NCBI GenBank assembly: GCA_030546905.1
Contig: JAUOPI010000001.1
Coordinates: 62,001 to 126,000 of the forward strand
DNA length: 64,000 nucleotides
Source of the DNA: Granulosicoccaceae sp. 1_MG-2023
GTDB taxonomy: Bacteria; Pseudomonadota; Gammaproteobacteria; Granulosicoccales; Granulosicoccaceae
Direction of reading: 5' to 3'
Positions 17,285 to 26,262 of the stretch are shown here, piece after piece; positions within the stretch are counted from its first letter, which is position 1, and each line of letters begins with the position of its first letter. The position numbers were made by a program, and so were the translations under genes. The notes under the pieces were generated by a model. It made no database searches and was not told where the DNA came from. It worked only from the letters and a program-made list of their open reading frames with translations.

Positions 17285-18517
17285 TCAGGCGGCCTCCTGT
17301 GAGGCCTTGAAGGTCACTGTGGCGACAAACTGCCCGTCCTCACGCGCCGTGCCCAGATGCCAGCCGAGACGCTCGCAAATGCGCTCGACGATGATCAGAC
17401 CGTAGCCGTAGCCCCCGGCATCGTGGCCCGGTTCGGCCAGCGGGTTGCTGACGCTGAAGCCCTCATTGGTCATGGCCAGATGAATATCCCCGCCGCCGTG
17501 CATCAAGGCGTTACGTAGCAGATTGCGCAGCAGCACCTTGACCAGCGCCGGCGGCGCATCGACGGACAGACCGGGTACAATATCCACCTCGATGGTCCGC
17601 CCGGCCTGCTCCAGGCGCGCAATAGTCGCATCAACCAGCTTGGCCATGGGCAGGGTTTCAAAGTGACGTGACTCAATGCTATCGCGCCCCAGCATCAGAA
17701 ACAGCTCGGTCAGCAGCGTCATCTCGCGACAGGCGTCGTCGATCCGCCCGACCGCCCTTTGTGCCGCCGGCTGCGGCAATTCCAGCCGGTTCAGTATATC
17801 CACCGAGCCGCGCATCACCATCAGCGGGGTGCGGATCTCATGGGAGGCGAAGCGGCTGAACTCCTGCTCGCGGCGAAAATAGCGACGGATTTGCTGCTTG
17901 CTGTTCAGCAGGGCCGACTCGATACGACGCAGCTCATCATAGGGCGCATCAACGGCAAAATCGGCCGCCGATGGTGCCATGCTGTTAATTTTATCCAATA
18001 CGCGCTGTAAGGGTTTGGCCAGACGGCCGATCAACAGCAGCGCACCGACCGAGGTCAGCAACCAGGTCACCAGCGCCATGGACACGCTCAGCCAGTGCAG
18101 GCGCGTCTCGTACTGATCCAGATAGTCATCTGCGTCATTTTTGAAGACCACATACAGCAAGCCCTGCCCTGAGGGATGTGTGACCACGCGAAAGTGTTTG
18201 TCCTCGGTGCCGAGCAGATGTTCATAAAAACCCGGCTGATCATAGGGTTTCAGCCACTCCGGCACCCGCTCTGTGCTGCGGTAGGTATCAAATTCGTAGG
18301 GATTGGGCACCCGTACTGAGGCCGGATCGTGAGCATAGTCGCGCAGGTACTGGTTGACCTCGGCATCCAGCCAATGATGCAGACTGATCACTTCCATGCC
18401 GTTTTCGGCCCGCGAGATAAACAACACCAGCAGCAGGCCTAATGCAGCCCCGAGCAGAGTGACACCCTTGAGCAGCGTGCGCCGGAAGGCGTTATGTTGT
18501 GCCTTAGTCTTTGACAA
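17285..18517 (-). CDS. Sensor histidine kinase, QseC/PmrB-like
   Basis: This 410-residue kinase has transmembrane segments at about residues 14-36 and 145-167, enclosing a periplasmic sensor of about 110 residues. A HAMP-like linker and the phosphoacceptor box FSRFASHEIRTPLMVMRGS (His at about residue 231) follow, then an ATPase domain with LLRNLLRNALMHG and YGYGLIIVERICERLGW. It is encoded after its response regulator with a 14-base overlap. The pair is divergent from a DUF5666 lipoprotein and a YgiW-type gene, the same neighbourhood as ygiW-qseBC in E. coli. The signal is unknown. Confidence 0.88.
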   Translation of the reverse strand: MSKTKAQHNAFRRTLLKGVTLLGAALGLLLVLFISRAENGMEVISLHHWLDAEVNQYLRDYAHDPASVRVPNPYEFDTYRSTERVPEWLKPYDQPGFYEHLLGTEDKHFRVVTHPSGQGLLYVVFKNDADDYLDQYETRLHWLSVSMALVTWLLTSVGALLLIGRLAKPLQRVLDKINSMAPSAADFAVDAPYDELRRIESALLNSKQQIRRYFRREQEFSRFASHEIRTPLMVMRGSVDILNRLELPQPAAQRAVGRIDDACREMTLLTELFLMLGRDSIESRHFETLPMAKLVDATIARLEQAGRTIEVDIVPGLSVDAPPALVKVLLRNLLRNALMHGGGDIHLAMTNEGFSVSNPLAEPGHDAGGYGYGLIIVERICERLGWHLGTAREDGQFVATVTFKASQEAA

Positions 18518-19175
18518 GCCGGTAACCTTTGCCGTGCAACGTCAGCAGCATCTCACCGGCACCGGCGGCACTGAGCGTCTTGCGGATCGCGTAGATATGG
18601 CTGCGCAGGGCATCACGCGGCGGCTCATCATTGGGCCAGAGATCCGATTCGAGCTCCTCACGGGTCACCGGTGCGGGCGCGCGTTGCATCAGCAAGCGCA
18701 GAATGCGGGCTTGTAATGAGGTCAGTTGCAGCGTGGTGCCGTCAAAATCGAGAGCGTCGGTGGCACTGCTATAACGCAAGCCGCCGACCTGCAGGGTGGT
18801 ATTGGCGGCCAGTACCCCGCGCCGGCCGAGCGCCTGAATGCGCAGCAGTAATTCCTCGAGCGCAAACGGCTTGACCAGATAGTCATCCCCGCCGGCACCG
18901 AAGGCGGCAGTCTTGTCCTGCAGGCTGTCGCGGGCAGTGAGGAAGATCACCGGGGCACTGCTCAGCTGCTGCTCGCGTATCTGCCGGACCGTGCTGATGC
19001 CGTCCGGGCCGGGCATCATGATATCGGCCACAATCACATCAAAGCGCTCCTCGCGCAAACGCTCCAGCGCCTGTTTGCCATTATAGGCGCAGTCGGGCTG
19101 CAGCCCCGATAATTCAAGGTAATCGACCAGCGTTTCCATTACGCCCGGATCATCTTCAATCAGCAATACCCGCAT
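18504..19175 (-). CDS. OmpR-family response regulator, QseB/PmrA-like
   Basis: This 223-residue regulator has a receiver domain with acidic pocket (LIEDD), phosphoacceptor Asp in VIVADIMMPGPDG (about residue 51) and the conserved Lys in VKPFALEELLLRI. It also has a winged-helix DNA-binding domain from about residue 125, ending LLTLHGKGYRLVK. It is first in the operon, followed by its kinase. An 11-bp-spaced direct repeat at 19196-19214 in the divergent promoter region is a likely site for it, suggesting control of the plus-strand genes and itself. Confidence 0.92.
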   Translation of the reverse strand: MRVLLIEDDPGVMETLVDYLELSGLQPDCAYNGKQALERLREERFDVIVADIMMPGPDGISTVRQIREQQLSSAPVIFLTARDSLQDKTAAFGAGGDDYLVKPFALEELLLRIQALGRRGVLAANTTLQVGGLRYSSATDALDFDGTTLQLTSLQARILRLLMQRAPAPVTREELESDLWPNDEPPRDALRSHIYAIRKTLSAAGAGEMLLTLHGKGYRLVKD

Positions 19176-19195
19176 CAGAACCTCCGTTGTGCCGT

Positions 19196-19214
19196 CTTCA
19201 CATTTGCTTCACAT
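19196..19214. promoter_or_regulatory. Direct repeat, candidate response-regulator box
   Basis: CTTCACAT occurs at 19196-19203 and again at 19207-19214, an exact repeat with 11-bp period. OmpR/PhoB-family regulators bind such head-to-tail repeats as dimers. It lies between the response regulator start (19175) and the DUF5666 start (19267). A TAAATC hexamer at 19240-19245 is a possible -10 for the plus-strand genes. Confidence 0.55.
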
Positions 19215-19266
19215 GCGCTTGGTTAGTCTGGCCCCGTCGTAAATCATTTTCCCTGACGAGGCTGAC

Positions 19267-20550
19267 ATGGAACTACGTAACGCATTCACTCCTTTACTCC
19301 TGACCATCGCGCTGGCCGCCTGCTCTGACAGCGACAGCAACGATAATACCGCCAGCACTACAAGCCGGACTCAAAGCCTGCCCGACACCATCGCCGGCGA
19401 AATCAGCGCCCGCAATACTAACGATATTGTGGTCAATGGCTACACGCTGGACCTGACCGGCGTCAGCGTGCTTTATCAGAACACAGCGGTGTCCCCGCAG
19501 CTACTGGTGACCGGCATGCCGGTACAGGTCAGCAGCGACGGCGACAGCGTATCCGAAGTGCGTCTGGATCCGCCACTGGCCGGCACCGTCTCGGCATTGA
19601 GCGACGACAGCCTCAGCGTGGCCGATACAGAGCTGCAGCATAATGGTCTGGATGACAGCATCGCCGTCGGTGATTACGTGCTGGTCCTGACTGAGAGCAA
19701 GGCTGACGGCAGCCTGCTGGCCGAAACAGTGCTGGAACCGGACACGGCCGACGGCAGCCTGCGCACCGAGATCGAAGGCGCGGTATCCGGACTTGATGAA
19801 ACGACCATGACCTTCACGCTTAACAACATCGGCGTCGACTACAGCGCGGCGGTGATCGAAGACGGGACTCTGGCCGAAGGCCGTTGGGTCGAAGTCTACG
19901 GCGACTACGACGGCAGCGTTCTGCAGGCCGCGGAAGTGGATATTGAGACACTCCCCGCTGACGGCACCACCGAGATGTCCGGCACGATTACCTGGGTCAA
20001 TGACGATGCCACGGTGTTTGAGCTGAGCGGGATCTACACCTTTGAAGTGAGCTCCGCAACACGCTTTGAAGACGGCACGCAGAGCCAACTGGCAGTGGGC
20101 AGCTACGTCGAAGTCACCCTCAACGGCAGCGAGCTGCAGGAAGTGGAGTTCGAATCGGCCACATCCGGCAGCAGTGATGTCAGCAGTACAGCAAGCCTGG
20201 CCTACGAACTTAGCGGCAGCGCCACCCTGAGTGATGCGGGCATCACCGTCAACGGCTACGAATTCGTCATCGACAGCCGCACCCGCTATGACGACGGCCT
20301 GAGCTATGCGGAACTGGACGGCATCCGCGTCGAGATCGAAGGCCGCTCCGATGGCCAGACCCACTACGTACTGGAAATCGAACGCGACGACAATGACGCC
20401 GATATTGATCTGCAGGGTCCGGTCAGTGACAACACGCTCTGGGGTTATCAGGCCAGCGACAACAGCCTGTCCGCGTATGACGGACAGTGGCTCGAACTGG
20501 ACTGCAGCTTTGACGGCGTAAACATCTCCCTGTGCAAAATCGACGACTGA
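19267..20550 (+). CDS. Lipoprotein with repeated DUF5666-type domains
   Basis: This 427-residue exported lipoprotein has signal sequence LLLTIALAACSDSDSN with lipobox cysteine at about residue 19, followed by a serine/aspartate-rich linker. The rest is a series of about 60-residue beta-strand repeats such as IAGEISARNTNDIVVNGYTL, LAGTVSALSDDSLSVADTEL and MSGTITWVNDDATVFELSG, each with G-x-I-x...F-x-V-x-G. This matches the OB-like DUF5666 repeats. The protein is strongly acidic. Its role is unknown. It is the first gene after the putative regulator box and is followed 27 bases later by an OB-fold gene, so both are likely outputs of the divergent two-component system. Confidence 0.75.
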   Translation: MELRNAFTPLLLTIALAACSDSDSNDNTASTTSRTQSLPDTIAGEISARNTNDIVVNGYTLDLTGVSVLYQNTAVSPQLLVTGMPVQVSSDGDSVSEVRLDPPLAGTVSALSDDSLSVADTELQHNGLDDSIAVGDYVLVLTESKADGSLLAETVLEPDTADGSLRTEIEGAVSGLDETTMTFTLNNIGVDYSAAVIEDGTLAEGRWVEVYGDYDGSVLQAAEVDIETLPADGTTEMSGTITWVNDDATVFELSGIYTFEVSSATRFEDGTQSQLAVGSYVEVTLNGSELQEVEFESATSGSSDVSSTASLAYELSGSATLSDAGITVNGYEFVIDSRTRYDDGLSYAELDGIRVEIEGRSDGQTHYVLEIERDDNDADIDLQGPVSDNTLWGYQASDNSLSAYDGQWLELDCSFDGVNISLCKIDD

Positions 20551-20577
20551 TACACGTCGTCAACAGGAGATAAAAAC

Positions 20578-20955
20578 ATGCGAATACTATTGCCGAAACT
20601 GCTGGCCGGCAGCCTGATCGCGGCACTTGCCATGCCGCTGTGCGCCGCCCGCGCCGAGTACACCGGACCGAGCGACACACGCCTCTACACCTCAGTGGCA
20701 GACGTGTTGCAAAGCCCGGTGGACGATGCGCCGGTGGCGCTGACCGGGCGCTTGATACGCCGTATCGACAGCGAGAACTTTGTGTTTGCCGATGCAACGG
20801 CTGAAATCGACGTGGAGATCGAATCGGACGTGATGCCGGAAGAGGATTTCGACGAAACCCGGCTGCTGCGTCTGCAGGGCGAAGTGGAAACCCGCTTTAT
20901 GCGCGATCCGGAAATCGAGGCCGAACGCATCACCTTGCTACCGCAGGAAGGCTAA
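20578..20955 (+). CDS. YgiW/YdeI-family periplasmic OB-fold protein
   Basis: This 125-residue protein has a signal peptide ending ARA and one bacterial OB-fold (BOF) domain: VADVLQSPVDDAPVALTGRL, IDSENFVFADATAEIDVEI and LRLQGEVETRF are the strands seen in YgiW (VisP) and YdeI. Members of this family support stress tolerance and virulence in enterobacteria, probably by binding a small ligand in the periplasm. GGAG lies eight bases upstream of the ATG. It forms a likely operon with the DUF5666 lipoprotein, which contains related folds. Confidence 0.85.
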   Translation: MRILLPKLLAGSLIAALAMPLCAARAEYTGPSDTRLYTSVADVLQSPVDDAPVALTGRLIRRIDSENFVFADATAEIDVEIESDVMPEEDFDETRLLRLQGEVETRFMRDPEIEAERITLLPQEG

Positions 20956-20970
20956 GCCGGACCTGCCACA

Positions 20971-21645
20971 TCAAGCCAAGGCTAACCCCGTCTGAAACGG
21001 CGGGGTCAGCCGGCTTTCAGGTGCAACAGCAGGCATGCCGCTCAGCTGCCCGGCCGTTCCGGCATATGCCAGGGCCAGCACCAATAATGCAGCCGCGGCA
21101 ATCCACGAACCGGCCACCCGCACCCCGGTTTTCATCCACAGCGCGGCTTTGGCTTTGTCCGCCAGCAAGAGCGGATACAGCGAGAAAAACAACACGCCCA
21201 GACCGCACCCGCAGAGAAACATCCATTTGTCGTTCCCGCTGAGACTCTCATGCACCGAATCCAGCCCCAGCGCGAGACCGGCAGCCACGGCCAGCGCCAG
21301 ACAAAGCGGCCGTGCCAAAGGCCGGCCAAGCGCCACCAGCAAACCGCTCAACATGGCCAGCAACAGCAGCGCCGTCGGCTCACCGGGCACCAAGGCGAAT
21401 CCGGCCAGTAACAAACCGGCAGCCAAACCGGCCGTATAGAAAGCAAAGCCTGCTTCGGCCAGGCGGTTGTTCTGCTGTCCCAGACACAAGCTCAGCGCCA
21501 GCAACAGCATCAGGTGGGCAGGAACGAAAAGCGGATGCAAAAAGCCGTTGTAAAAGTGGCCTATGCCCGCAACGGAACTGTGAGCGGAAACCGGCAGCGG
21601 GGCTGCCAGGAGCCCCGCCCACAACACAAGACGCAGTCGTGTCAT
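20971..21645 (-). CDS. HupE/UreJ-family membrane protein, motif-degenerate copy
   Basis: This 224-residue protein has a signal-like first helix ending VSA and about six further helices. Its N-terminal segment HPLFVPAHLMLLLALSL aligns with the HupE metal motif HP-x-x-G-x-DH but lacks the aspartate. HupE/UreJ proteins are nickel (or cobalt) importers or accessory proteins for hydrogenase and urease. The start is ATG 21645, overlapping the upstream HupE gene stop by four bases. Loss of the aspartate suggests either a non-transporting partner or changed specificity. No hydrogenase or urease gene is in the window. Confidence 0.7.
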   Translation of the reverse strand: MTRLRLVLWAGLLAAPLPVSAHSSVAGIGHFYNGFLHPLFVPAHLMLLLALSLCLGQQNNRLAEAGFAFYTAGLAAGLLLAGFALVPGEPTALLLLAMLSGLLVALGRPLARPLCLALAVAAGLALGLDSVHESLSGNDKWMFLCGCGLGVLFFSLYPLLLADKAKAALWMKTGVRVAGSWIAAAALLVLALAYAGTAGQLSGMPAVAPESRLTPPFQTGLALA

Positions 21646-22229
21646 ACCGCGCCGGTCAGAAACCCCACACCGGCCAGCGCGATCAGCGCCCCGCCGCCGC
21701 GCACAGCCACACGGCCGGCCGGCCAGCGCACCGTCAGTCCCAATGCAATACCGCACAGGTGCATCAGGCCTGTGGCCAGCACAAAGCCGATACTGTAGGC
21801 CAGCGGGCTGGCCGCCGAGGGCAGTTCGGTACCATGTGCATGCCCGTGAAAAACGGCAAATACCGCCACAATCAGGGCAGCCAGCCAGAGCTGCGGTCTG
21901 ACCGCCAGCGCCACCATCAGCCCCAGCACCACCGCCGACGCGGCAATACCGGTTTCAACCGCAGGCAGGGGCACGCCAATCACACCCAGCACACCGCCAA
22001 AGGCCATCACCAGCGGAAACACCACCGGCAGCAGCCAGATTGCCGGGTTGCCGAGAAATGCCCCCCAAAGTCCGACCGCCAGCATGGCAACAACGTGATC
22101 CCAGCCGAGGACCGGGTGCAGAAAACCGCTGATAAAACCACCGGCCAGACCGGTTTCATCATGGGCAAAGGCCACCCCCTGAACCAGCATCAGGCAGAGG
22201 GTGAAGATAATCAGAGAGCGCTTTTTCAT
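21642..22229 (-). CDS. HupE/UreJ-family membrane protein
   Basis: This 195-residue protein has a cleavable first helix ending AFAHDETG and then SGFLHPVLGWDHVVAMLAVG, the intact HP-x-x-G-x-DH metal-binding motif, and a second histidine cluster FAVFHGHAHGTELP in a later helix. This is the normal form of the HupE/UreJ family, which is thought to move nickel or cobalt across the inner membrane. ATG 22229 is chosen because it starts the signal-like helix. It is the first gene of a coupled pair. The 276-bp upstream region (22230-22505) has no recognisable cobalamin or nickel riboswitch. Confidence 0.83.
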   Translation of the reverse strand: MKKRSLIIFTLCLMLVQGVAFAHDETGLAGGFISGFLHPVLGWDHVVAMLAVGLWGAFLGNPAIWLLPVVFPLVMAFGGVLGVIGVPLPAVETGIAASAVVLGLMVALAVRPQLWLAALIVAVFAVFHGHAHGTELPSAASPLAYSIGFVLATGLMHLCGIALGLTVRWPAGRVAVRGGGALIALAGVGFLTGAV

Positions 22230-22505
22230 AAGTTGTACGGCCCGTTTGGTCAGATCAGGGAAGGCCTGAAACGCTAGCGCAAAACCTGACGCGGCGCCAG
22301 TCACACGGCCTGGCTTGCCAAAGCGGCGCCGCTTGCGCTAACGTTGGCCGGTGCATCAAGACACCGGCGCGCCGTGCTGCCGGTACCAACCTGCAATATG
22401 TAAGGTGGTGTTCTCTGTTTTGACAGGGAGATGTGGCCGTTAACAACGGCAATCCCAAGGGATCATCTGCCTTTCACCCCCGTGAGCGCCCCGGAGATGA
22501 TTCCA

Positions 22506-23552
22506 ATGAACAAACATCAGCAATTCGCCAGCGACAACTACGCCGGCATCTGCCCCGAAGCCTGGGAATCACTGGCTCAGGCCAACCAGCATCACGCCCT
22601 GCCCTACGGTGAAGACGAGTGGACGCGGCGTGCTGCGGACGCCTTCCGCAAACTCTTCGCCACCGACTGCGAGGTGTTTTTCGTTTTTAACGGCACCGCG
22701 GCCAACTCGCTGGCACTGGCTTCGCTGTGCCAGCCCTACCACAGCATTATCTGCTCAGCCCATGCCCATGTGGAAACCGACGAGTGCGGCGCGCCGGAAT
22801 TTTTTTCCAATGGCGCCAAGCTGTTAGTCGCGCCCACGGCCGGCGAGAAACTTACCCCGCAGGCGGTCAGGAGTCTGGCGACCAGCCGCAGCGATATTCA
22901 TTTCCCCAAACCAAGGGTGGTCACCATCACCCAGCCCACCGAAACCGGTCAGGTCTATACGATTGAGGAAATCAAAGCCTTGTCGGCGGTTTGCCGGGAG
23001 CTGGGGCTGAAGCTGCATATGGACGGGGCGCGCTTTGCCAATGCCTGCGCCAGTCTGGGCTGCGAAGCGGCCGACATAAGCTGGCGGGCCGGCGTGGACG
23101 TGCTGTGTTTCGGCGGCACCAAAAACGGCATGGCGGTCAGCGAAGCGGTTATCTATTTTGATACAAGTCTGGCGGGGGATTTCGACTTCCGCTGTAAACA
23201 GGCCGGCCAGCTGGCCTCAAAGATGCGCTTTCTGGCCGCGCCCTGGGTAGGTTTGCTGGACAGCGGCGCCTGGCTGAATAACGCCCGCCACGGCAATCTG
23301 TGTGCGCAGCGTTTATATGATCAGGTGGCCGGGCTGGACGGCGTTTCGGTGACTTTTCCGGTTGAATCCAACGGGGTCTTTCTGGCCCTGCCGGAGGCGG
23401 TGCAAGAGGGCCTGCGTGACGCCGGCTGGCGCTTCTATACCTTTATCGGCGGCGCGGCGCGGTTCATGTTTGCCTGGGACACAGACCCTGCTCTGGTCGA
23501 TGAGCTGGCATCGGACATTATCCGTCTGAGCCGGGCACATCAGAGCGCCTGA
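22506..23552 (+). CDS. Low-specificity L-threonine aldolase
   Basis: This 348-residue PLP enzyme of fold type I cleaves L-threonine or L-allo-threonine to glycine and acetaldehyde. Features seen are the start FASDNYAGICPEAWESL, YGEDEWTRRAADAFRKLF, FVFNGTAANSLALASL, LHMDGARFANACASL and the cofactor lysine in VLCFGGTKNGMAVSEAVI. Length and order match the bacterial family. ATG 22506 has GGAG ten bases upstream; a GC-poor leader precedes it with a hairpin at about 22448-22472 whose role is unknown. It is monocistronic. Confidence 0.88.
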   Translation: MNKHQQFASDNYAGICPEAWESLAQANQHHALPYGEDEWTRRAADAFRKLFATDCEVFFVFNGTAANSLALASLCQPYHSIICSAHAHVETDECGAPEFFSNGAKLLVAPTAGEKLTPQAVRSLATSRSDIHFPKPRVVTITQPTETGQVYTIEEIKALSAVCRELGLKLHMDGARFANACASLGCEAADISWRAGVDVLCFGGTKNGMAVSEAVIYFDTSLAGDFDFRCKQAGQLASKMRFLAAPWVGLLDSGAWLNNARHGNLCAQRLYDQVAGLDGVSVTFPVESNGVFLALPEAVQEGLRDAGWRFYTFIGGAARFMFAWDTDPALVDELASDIIRLSRAHQSA

Positions 23553-23578
23553 AGCCCCTGCCCGCAGCGGCGTCTGAA

Positions 23579-24472
23579 TCACAGACGCCGCCCCCGCGCA
23601 CGACTCAGACGCGGGCCGAACACATTAAACGCAAGCCCGGCCAGTATCAGCAAAATGCCAAGCCCCTGCATCAGATTGAGTGTTTCACCAAGAATAAACC
23701 AGGCGCTGAACAAGCCCACGACCGGCACCAGCAAACTCAAGGGTGCCACCACGGAGGCCGGATAATGGCGCATCAGGTAGTTCCAGCTGCCATACCCGAA
23801 CAAGGTCGAAATCAGGGCCAGATATGCAATTGTCCAGACGCTCTGCCAACCGGCCGCAGCAAGACTGTGCCCGATCGCGGCCGGCCCTTCGAACAGCAGC
23901 GAACAAATCAAAAAAGGCAGCACCGGCACCAGTGAACCCCAGACAATCAGGCTCATCACCGGCACACCCGGCTTCTGCGCGATAATGCGGTTGATAATAT
24001 TACCGGCCCCCCAGCAGGACGCCGCACCTATGGTCAGGACAAAACCAAGCAGGGTCATTTGCGTGGCAGCAGTCTGACTGGCCAGCAAAAACAAGCCGGA
24101 GCCGGCAATCAACATCGCCACCAGCTGATGCCAGCGCCATTGCTCACCGAGAAACACAGCCGCAAAGGTCAGGGTAAACAGCATTTGCGATTGCAGGACC
24201 AGTGAGGCCAGTCCGGCCGGCATACCAAAATGCATGGCCAGAAAGAGCAGTGCGAACTGCCCGAAGCTGATCAGTAAACCATAGGCCAGTAAGAGCCGCG
24301 GCGCGATCGGCGGCGGCTTGATAAACAAAATGGCCGGAAAGGCTAAGACAAGAAACCGCAGTGCACCCAGCAGCAGGGGCGGAAGCTCTTCAAGTGCAAA
24401 ACGGATAACGACAAAATTCAGACCCCAGCCGATTACCACCAGCAGAGCCAGCCCCCAGTCACGTGGACGCAT
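23579..24472 (-). CDS. eamA: EamA-type DMT exporter (cysteine/O-acetylserine family)
   Basis: This 297-residue protein has ten transmembrane segments in two EamA repeats. VVIGWGLNFVVIRFAL, FGMPAGLASLVLQSQ, VMSLIVWGSLVPVLPF and VAPLSLLVPVVGL closely follow E. coli EamA (YdeD), which exports O-acetylserine and cysteine metabolites. The similarity runs along the whole protein, so the assignment is better than for a generic DMT carrier, but the substrate has not been shown. It is convergent with the threonine aldolase gene. Confidence 0.85.
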   Translation of the reverse strand: MRPRDWGLALLVVIGWGLNFVVIRFALEELPPLLLGALRFLVLAFPAILFIKPPPIAPRLLLAYGLLISFGQFALLFLAMHFGMPAGLASLVLQSQMLFTLTFAAVFLGEQWRWHQLVAMLIAGSGLFLLASQTAATQMTLLGFVLTIGAASCWGAGNIINRIIAQKPGVPVMSLIVWGSLVPVLPFLICSLLFEGPAAIGHSLAAAGWQSVWTIAYLALISTLFGYGSWNYLMRHYPASVVAPLSLLVPVVGLFSAWFILGETLNLMQGLGILLILAGLAFNVFGPRLSRARGRRL

Positions 24473-24584
24473 CAGACAATTCTACAAATCAGAAACCGTG
24501 CATTATGCCTCGGCTCCGCGCCGCACGCGACCGGGTTTACCGGGAACCTATCGCAGTCCTGTGAGGTTGGGCCGGCGCAGGGGT

Positions 24585-25562
24585 TTAATCGATCGGCGAT
24601 TCAAAACCGTCGGGCTTGATGCCCAGCACCGAGCACTGGACCTGCTCCAGAATCGACTCGGCGGTATTGCCGATCAGCAGGCCGGGAATTCCGGTCCGGC
24701 CCACGGTGCCCATCACCACCAGATCACTGCCCAGCTCTTTTGCAATACGCGGGATCTCGCGCGAGGCACGGCCTTTGATAAGGTGTTTTTTCGCGTCCAG
24801 ATAGCCCATGCCCTCGCTGCCGAGTTCGTCAGCCAGTTCAGCGATCAGTCCATCCAGCGCGGCACTGCATTTGAGCTGCTTATTCTGCACATAGTTATCG
24901 ACCTTATCGTCGCTGGCATGGGAAAACGCACTGTCGCGCATAAAGCGCTCCGCGAAAGCCCGCCAGACGCTGGCCACGTGCAGGTCACTCAATTCCGGCA
25001 TACACAGGGCGGCACTGTATTTCAGGACCTGACGGTTCAGGTTCAGCTGGGTCTGTGCTTTGTCCGGATCGGACGGCTCATCATCCACATCCACCGTGGC
25101 CAGGACCGAACGGAACTCGCCGGTCTGCCCCGGCTTGAGCATCAGCACCGGACACGGGCATTTGCGGAACAGATGCATGTCATCGCTGCCGAACATCCGG
25201 TCCAGCCAGTCGGTGTCCTCGGCGCACTTGATCACCAGATCATGCTGGTTGCGTTTGACCGCACGGATCACATCGATAAAGACGGTGCCCGACAGCACCT
25301 CAACCGAATATTCCACAGACGGGTCTATGGCCTGCACCTGCCGGCCCAGTTTGAGTTTTTCGTTCTCGGCCAGTTGGCTGATGCCGTTCTGGTACAGCTC
25401 ATCATCGAGCAACGGAATTTCAGCGGCGGCCTCCTCTTCGGGAAAAATCAGAAACGAGAGCGTCGCCTGATGATCCTGCGCCAGGTTCAGGGATTGCGCG
25501 ATCGACGTAGGGGCATCTTGCCATGAGGTGATAACGCATAATATGCTGTTGATTTCTTTCAT
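24585..25562 (-). CDS. Tandem universal stress protein, UspE-like
   Basis: This 325-residue cytoplasmic protein has two Usp domains (residues about 1-145 and 150-318). The second carries the nucleotide-binding motif G-x2-G-x9-G in VMGTVGRTGIPGLLIGNT; the first has the degenerate KCPCPVLMLKP end. Tandem UspE proteins respond to growth arrest, motility and oxidative signals in E. coli. It is a single gene. Its promoter lies in 25563-25938, where I could not pick out an FNR or other known box. Confidence 0.87.
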   Translation of the reverse strand: MKEINSILCVITSWQDAPTSIAQSLNLAQDHQATLSFLIFPEEEAAAEIPLLDDELYQNGISQLAENEKLKLGRQVQAIDPSVEYSVEVLSGTVFIDVIRAVKRNQHDLVIKCAEDTDWLDRMFGSDDMHLFRKCPCPVLMLKPGQTGEFRSVLATVDVDDEPSDPDKAQTQLNLNRQVLKYSAALCMPELSDLHVASVWRAFAERFMRDSAFSHASDDKVDNYVQNKQLKCSAALDGLIAELADELGSEGMGYLDAKKHLIKGRASREIPRIAKELGSDLVVMGTVGRTGIPGLLIGNTAESILEQVQCSVLGIKPDGFESPID

Positions 25563-25938
25563 ATTTCCGATTCCTTATCCGGTTTAATCCCCATTTGCCC
25601 CGGGGCCTTGCCTGCCCTGCGGAGCCGCTTTTCCCGACAGCCGGGAGTTGCCATACAGCCTGCCCACCGTCCGTCTTGTTCTTTTTAACACGCTGTCAGC
25701 ATTCTGAATGCCGTGTTCTGTGAAGAATGACCGGCCTCTGCACCGGGAGTTCCGCTTGGCTCTCGGGCATTCTCATAATTGCACCGTAAATGATGGGCCT
25801 GACCGTGTCCAATCGCGGCCACCGGGGCGGTCTTCGTGGAGTTTGTGTGGGGGGAGCAGAGAATGTGCCCGGCGCGGGCACGGGGAGGAAGATGGCACTG
25901 CCGGCCTGCGGCGGCGAACGGCCGCAGGCGCAGCTGCT
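25563..25938. other. Intergenic region: usp promoter and end of the YHYH transcript
   Basis: This 376-bp gap lies upstream of the minus-strand usp gene and downstream of the minus-strand YHYH/four-cysteine pair. A 9-bp stem GCCTGCGGC / GCCGCAGGC (25904-25912 and 25921-25929) with an eight-base loop immediately follows the four-cysteine gene and may end or protect that transcript; no T-run follows. Arginine- and proline-rich frames here look like GC-rich noise. Confidence 0.45.
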
Positions 25939-26262
25939 TCAGTGACTGTGATCGTCGGCCACGGCCTTCGGGTCCTTGGCCTCTGAGGCGTCGTGGCTGT
26001 GGCCATGCTCTTCTGAGTCCGGCCAGACGATCGGCTTGTTACGCACGCACATCAGGGATTCGGCCATCCATTGACAGGTACCGATATAACGCTCGCCGTG
26101 CTGCCCCTTGTACTCACAGGCATCAGACTTGGCGCGCGCATCGCAGGCCTCCAGAGAAGCTCCGGGTATGGGCGCTGAGTGCGCATGGGCCTGCATCAGC
26201 GGCAACATTAAGGCGCTGCAGACACCCAGCAGCGCGATGGCCAGACAACGATGTTTCATCAT
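25939..26262 (-). CDS. Small exported four-cysteine, His-rich protein (copy 2)
   Basis: I do not recognise the family. This 107-residue protein has a signal peptide ending QAHA and the motif C-x8-C-x13-C-x8-C (EACDARAKSDAC ... GTCQWM ... MC). The C-terminus is rich in histidine and acid (EEHGHSHDASEAKDP, then DDHSH). The cysteine spacing matches the protein at 27433-27696, so they are paralogues. Its ATG overlaps the YHYH gene stop by four bases, implying coupled translation. Metal binding in the periplasm by the His tail is inference. Start alternatives are two adjacent ATGs (26262 and 26259). Confidence 0.7.
   Translation of the reverse strand: MMKHRCLAIALLGVCSALMLPLMQAHAHSAPIPGASLEACDARAKSDACEYKGQHGERYIGTCQWMAESLMCVRNKPIVWPDSEEHGHSHDASEAKDPKAVADDHSH

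Noticed and set aside
22230-22505. Cobalamin or nickel riboswitch upstream of the HupE pair
   Set aside because: No conserved riboswitch core (such as the B12 box) could be found on the minus strand; only short inverted repeats are present.
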